This document shows positions 60,301 to 64,000 of a DNA stretch of 64,000 nucleotides, piece after piece. Positions within the stretch are counted from its first letter, which is position 1. Every line of letters begins with the position of its first letter. This DNA is from Patiria miniata (lineage: Eukaryota; Echinodermata; Asteroidea; Valvatida; Asterinidae): assembly GCF_015706575.1 (NCBI RefSeq), contig NW_024037063.1:14384927-14448926 (forward strand), given 5' to 3'. Position numbers and translations under genes: made by a program. The notes below the pieces were generated by a model. It saw only the letters and a list, made by a program, of their open reading frames with translations, was not told the DNA's origin and ran no database searches.

Positions 60301-62408
60301 TGATTATGTATGGGGCATAATCTATCATGAGGAATATGAAACATATTTCAACAGAGAATATAGTAAGAATTTTAGGAAAAGTGCCAGTCTAGGCAAAGCA
60401 GGGAAATCATTAGCTTCCATTTTTATGTCTTTTCCTCTGGATCTCCCCATCCCAAGTCAGATTGTGGAAACAGATGACCCAAGGAGCACTCTGCCCCTGA
60501 ATCAACCCCTAACGCCAGGGTGAAGTTCCTGTTTACCTTTAGGTTTACCGATGACGTCCCCTGCAAACATCTTCTGTTTCTTGAGGGGTGGTTGGTCGGA
60601 CGCACCTCTGACGTTCTCCTTGGGAATGCCTGGCTTGATGTCTGCTCCACTGATCCTAGTAATAAAAACAAATAAATTAAATACTAAATCTGACCAACCA
60701 ATCAAGCTTGACTTACATTGACCCTTGTACTTTCCCGGCCAGTATTAAAGCTGGATGTGACAATCCTCCAAGCATTGAGGGATGTAAATCACGATCAGTA
60801 AAGGTCTCCAAATGAAGTGATATGAAAGTGTTTATATTCTTGTCAGCTCACCTGAGCAATATGTGGGGGTTAATGCTAGCCCGAAAAAATTTGGGACTCT
60901 CAATACTGTGTATGAGAGTCCCAAAACTTAAGGTATCCATATCGTGCAAAAGTTTGTGCTGCATAATAAAACCAGTGTGAATCAAATGTGCAAGCTTCTA
61001 ACTCACTACAGTTTCTTCAATAATCCCCCAAACTTCTGTCTTGCAAAGTTGCTGTTGTGAGCATTGTATCACCAAAAATTCAGCTTTTAATTCTAATTTT
61101 GCAGAGAGTTATCAAAATCCAAACGTGAGACATCACGTTGATATGTACTGCAATGCATTGTGCAAAAAGACTCCTCAGCTATAACATTTTCATCGTGTAG
61201 ATAAAACAGCGCCCTCTTGGTGATCTGAGTGAATGCAAAATGTTTCATTTTTTTAACAGAGGGCGCTATGTTCATTTGGCCATTGATTAAAAAACAAGTA
61301 AGCTGCAAGGCTCTTCCTACACCTACCCAGAATACATTGGGAATCACACACATATTTCCAGAGCATGGAGAATGACGTGGGTGGTTTTTGAACTGCCAAA
61401 AACTTGCCTTAAAATTGGATTTAAGGTCTCAAATTTCGCAGGTGACATGCTTGCAACTTAAGCATTTTGATGTATGTGTTGTGTGGGCATTAATTAGCTA
61501 AATGGTGAGTAAAAAAACGTCAGTAGTAATTTTGCACGTTTTTATGCACTCAAGGTCCCAGTCTGGGTCAATGCCTGCTCATCCTATTGTAATATCCATG
61601 GAAAAAAATTATCAATATTCTCTGGCAAAATATATTGAAATTGTTTCTGCCAGAGCTAGGATTACAAAATCAACTCAGTATTGTTACAGAACAATGTGAC
61701 TAGATTCCTATTCATGAAGGTCTGTAGCCAAATACCTAACCTAAATCTAGGGGTGGAACAGCCGGCCAGCTTAACCAATTGCAAAATGTTCACATGGTCA
61801 ACATGAAAGTACGACACCCTGATTGTGATTTATGACAAAGTAATTATCATTATCAATTATAATTACTGCCAGATTAAATGAAATTCACATTCTTGTGCCT
61901 TTCTATCGATACATTTGTCGTCGAAAATAAAGTGTTCATTGACTTTTCAGTACAAATAAATCTATATATTCCTATATAGGCATGGACTTAATACCTCCAT
62001 GCTGTTTCATCATTTTACAAGCAGCAATTGTCTTGAAATTTGCTTTTTTATCTTGGCATAAAATTTCTCGGTTTTTTTTCTGTTCTATTATCACATTTTC
62101 ACTCTTTGGAAACTAAAGTTGCTTTAATATACAACATAACATAATCTGAAGGCAAAGTCATTTTAATTCCTTACCTCTCACTTTCTGGCCACGCAGGCTG
62201 TGTCTCAATGGCTTCTACCTCTGACCTTTCAACTTTGACATTGGCTTTCTCTGCTGCCCTCTTTGTTGCCATCTTGCCAGCTTCGTCCCCCGGTGGTTTG
62301 CGACAGTCCAGCAAGCACTGTAGGATTTTCTCGTGGGCCGGTGATGTGTTGCTGTGAGCTCGAACCAACACTTCCAGCTCCGACCACATTTGTCTATAAT
62401 GTTCATCT
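57336..62408 (-). CDS. Unrecognised gene, last four coding exons (C-terminal 178 codons)
   Basis: Four minus-strand segments (62408-62175, 60655-60537, 58840-58696, 57372-57336) have GT/AG borders and matching phases and read as one open frame to a TGA. The peptide is hydrophilic. It starts DEHYRQMWSELEVLVRAH, has a helical stretch rich in K, E and A, a PPLKKQK nuclear-localisation-like cluster, a conserved-looking block SLLTLWSNRINSIHSKRHVE, and ends VKKERTS. Two VKxE tetrapeptides fit the SUMO consensus. I do not recognise the family; a nuclear protein is an inference from composition only. The gene is convergent with plexin, with about 8 kb between the stop codons. The 5' exons lie beyond the right edge. 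Confidence 0.75.
57373..58695 (-). other. Last intron of the minus-strand gene
   Basis: Holds the 30 bp tandem repeat at 58130-58247 and two AAAAATAGGGTCGGTC words (57508, 58498). No other feature recognised. Confidence 0.5.
58130..58247. repeat. 30 bp tandem repeat, four units
   Basis: Units ACCATGGTCAYTATAACACA plus CGTTTTTAAC, nearly identical. Confidence 0.95.
58696..58840 (-). CDS. Unrecognised minus-strand gene, exon c
   Basis: Acceptor TTCACAG, donor GTGAGG, phase 1 to 2. Only one frame is open and it is the frame predicted by the neighbouring exon phases. It encodes GPQSLLTLWSNRINSIHSKR and HVEFAGRQEATGKVAELYPN. This looks like a folded, conserved block. Confidence 0.8.
58905..59175 (-). 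mobile_element. tRNA-derived SINE (minus strand)
   Basis: The minus-strand head contains a B box GGGTTCGAATCCCGCC and ends in (ATT)n. Body words CCCAGAGGAATATTCTGGGG and ACCCACGGAATCAGG are shared with 35851-36072. Confidence 0.85.
59316..59590 (-). mobile_element. tRNA-derived SINE (minus strand)
   Basis: The minus-strand head has TGGTCCAATGGTTACAG and GGGTTCGAACCCTG. The 3' part reads AAAGCGCTATATAAGCACC. Same family as 4784-5186. Confidence 0.85.
59886..60274. mobile_element. hAT-type MITE with perfect 8 bp target duplication
   Basis: 389 bp between CAGGCCC and GGCCCTG ends. The flanking 8 bp GTGCACTC is repeated exactly at 59878-59885 and 60275-60282. The inner words GGCACAGTAGGCAC and GTGCCTAGGGCCC are inverted. 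hAT transposases make 8 bp duplications. Confidence 0.92.
60537..60655 (-). CDS. Unrecognised minus-strand gene, exon b
   Basis: Acceptor TTACTAG, donor GTAAAC, phase 2 to 1. It encodes ISGADIKPGIPKENVRGASD and QPPLKKQKMFAGDVIGKPK. The basic LKKQK cluster could be a nuclear localisation signal. Confidence 0.78.
60656..62174 (-). other. Intron of the minus-strand gene
   Basis: Contains a dispersed repeat (60885-61570) whose ends, TTTGGGACTCTCAATACTG and GCACTCAAGGTCCCAGTCTG, also bound 54738-55212. Nothing else recognised. Confidence 0.5.
62175..62408 (-). CDS. Unrecognised minus-strand gene, exon a
   Basis: Minus-strand acceptor TTGTCAG, donor GTAAGG, phase 2 to 2. It encodes DEHYRQMWSELEVLVRAHSN, then EKILQCLLDCRKPPGDEAGK, then a K/E/A-rich helix containing VKVE. 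No upstream exon is recognised between here and 64000. Confidence 0.8.
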
Positions 62409-62752
62409 CTGACAAAAAAAAAATTCTAGTTTTTTAACTCTTTTACCCTTGGCAGAAAATAAAAATTCAGCCTTGCAATGGACCTTCAGGTTGAGCTATT
62501 TCATGTCTTCCTTTTTGAAAAATGAGAAGTGAAATTACAAACCATTATTTCTTAGAAAAGCTCAAAAATAAGTGAATATATTCTTAAAGATTATAGAGCC
62601 TTTTGTAAAACTGTTAATGCTTGTTTTAAATCTCAAAAATTATATTAGGTGAAATTAAAAGCTGTTGGCACATTCTATTCAAAAAGATCTCAATTCCTGA
62701 CTGCTATTGTTAAGTTTGATGATCAAATTTAATTTGGGTATTTTAAATCTTA

Positions 62753-63381
62753 TTCATAAATACCTCAGACAGTTTAGCTATTCCTATTGGTCGAGAGCCC
62801 GTCACGTGGCCGGTCTTAAACGGATGATAAAGACATGGCTAGCTGGTCTTAAACACTTTTCCAGTGTCACAATAAAATGTGGACTCCTAAAAATCCAGTG
62901 CCTCTTACCGTTTCATTGGTTGAACGTTCACAATCCTCACGTAGGCATGCGCAACACTATGAGCGAGTCAGAATTTTATAGTTCTAAATTCAAAACGCAA
63001 CGCCCCAGGTGCGTTCTGCGTGACATCGCGCAGAACATGTTACGCGCGCGTCAATCTCCATAAAAGGGTTGTTTACATCTTACTCGCCAGCTGAACACTC
63101 CATTATTTTGCTAGAGGGATGTTTCAAAAAGCATGAAGTGAACTTGTTGAACAAAATCGGGATTTTTTTTAACGAATTATTTGATATTTTTTTACGGATA
63201 AGGTATTTATGAATGGGAATAAATATGTGCTCGGTCGGTATTTATCACTCTGTTTAATACCGCTTAGAGTCTGGGTGCTGATAATTACCCTCGCCTCCGG
63301 CTCGGGTAATTATCAGCACCCAGACTCTAAGCGGTATTAAACGAGTGATAAAAACCTCCGGAGCACACATTTATTCCCTTA
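62753..63381. mobile_element. Composite foldback element, copy 2
   Basis: 629 bp, highly similar to 3097-3673, with the same terminal hairpin (63215-63381). It has an extra GC-rich stretch near 62997-63049. Confidence 0.9.
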
Positions 63382-64000
63382 ATAAAAAATTACAGCAAGA
63401 TTTCGTCATTTTTAAAATCGTATAATATCTAATAATAATTTATTGAATTTTTCTGTGCTCCCTCCAGGGCACATTATTTTGTGCTCCCTCCTTAAGGGGA
63501 AAATTATATTCAAATTCCTAATTAAAAATGATACAAGTATACAATTTACCCTAATTTAAATCAAAAACACCAACAAGGATTAAAATAACATCAAAATTAA
63601 GATACCTGCAAATTAAAAAAAAAATATTTAACGAAGGTTACCCTTACAGGTTTTCACATGAAGGATCAAAAATTTCAGACATACACACCCACAAAAATCT
63701 TGCATGATTTAAAATTCATACTACAAAGTTTTATACGATATAAGTCATTACTATATTTTTTGTTAACGTTTTTGATGTCTAAATGTTTCAGGGTTTTCTT
63801 TACAAAATATAATAATTACTTTATATTTACTTTTTTATTTTATTTTTAGTTTTATTTCTAACTATGTGTGCGAATTGTGTTTTATTGTAGATTTTCGTCG
63901 TAAATTAATTACTATTAATCCGTTCGCTTCTGGCGCTTGCACTGTTGGATCTTGTCTGAAATAAATAAATAAACTACTCATAGTCATCTCACCTTTTCGG
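63382..64000. other. AT-rich DNA at right edge
   Basis: Probably an intron of the minus-strand gene. No exon or repeat family recognised. Confidence 0.45.

Overview
This is eukaryotic, intron-rich DNA. Exons of 66-276 bp with GT/AG borders are separated by introns of 0.1-6.8 kb packed with short transposable elements. The main gene is a plexin. Telomere-type CCCTAA repeats, tRNA-derived SINEs, TTAA-, TWA- and TA-flanked MITEs and long foldback elements are all present. Together they suggest an invertebrate deuterostome, most likely an echinoderm, but the sequence alone does not fix the species.

Positions 1095-49193 (+ strand) hold the 3' three quarters of a plexin gene. I can join 33 coding exons by splice phase into one uninterrupted frame of 4419 bp: 1472 codons plus stop. 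The sema domain and signal peptide must lie upstream of the window. In order, the exons encode PSI1, IPT, PSI2, IPT, PSI3, four more IPT-type domains, one transmembrane helix, and the cytoplasmic split RasGAP-like domain with the Rho-GTPase-binding domain inserted. Protein details worth noting are an RRRR convertase-type site in an extracellular IPT domain, a YMPM motif, a polybasic segment in the GAP linker, and a C-terminal EAV.

The plexin introns hold most of the mobile DNA. There are six copies of a Harbinger-type MITE, two TTAA-flanked MITE families (four and five copies), a 2.2 kb CAGGCGCGGATCC element, and a 2.0 kb GGGCAATTCCAC element studded with a repeated GGTAACGGAAGGACG word. There are also several foldback elements of about 500 bp, SINEs, a LINE 3' end, nested insertions, minisatellites, and a short interstitial telomeric array inside an inverted repeat. 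Part of exon 28 is tandemly duplicated together with its splice donor. The 3' UTR starts with a 51-57 bp minisatellite just after the stop codon, followed by an old, diverged duplication.

At 57336-62408 (- strand), tail to tail with plexin, are the last four coding exons of a second gene. They join in frame (178 codons plus stop). I do not recognise the protein; it looks nuclear and charged. I saw no prokaryotic-type system, CRISPR array or virus-like gene. The window is best read as one large receptor gene whose introns record many layers of transposition.
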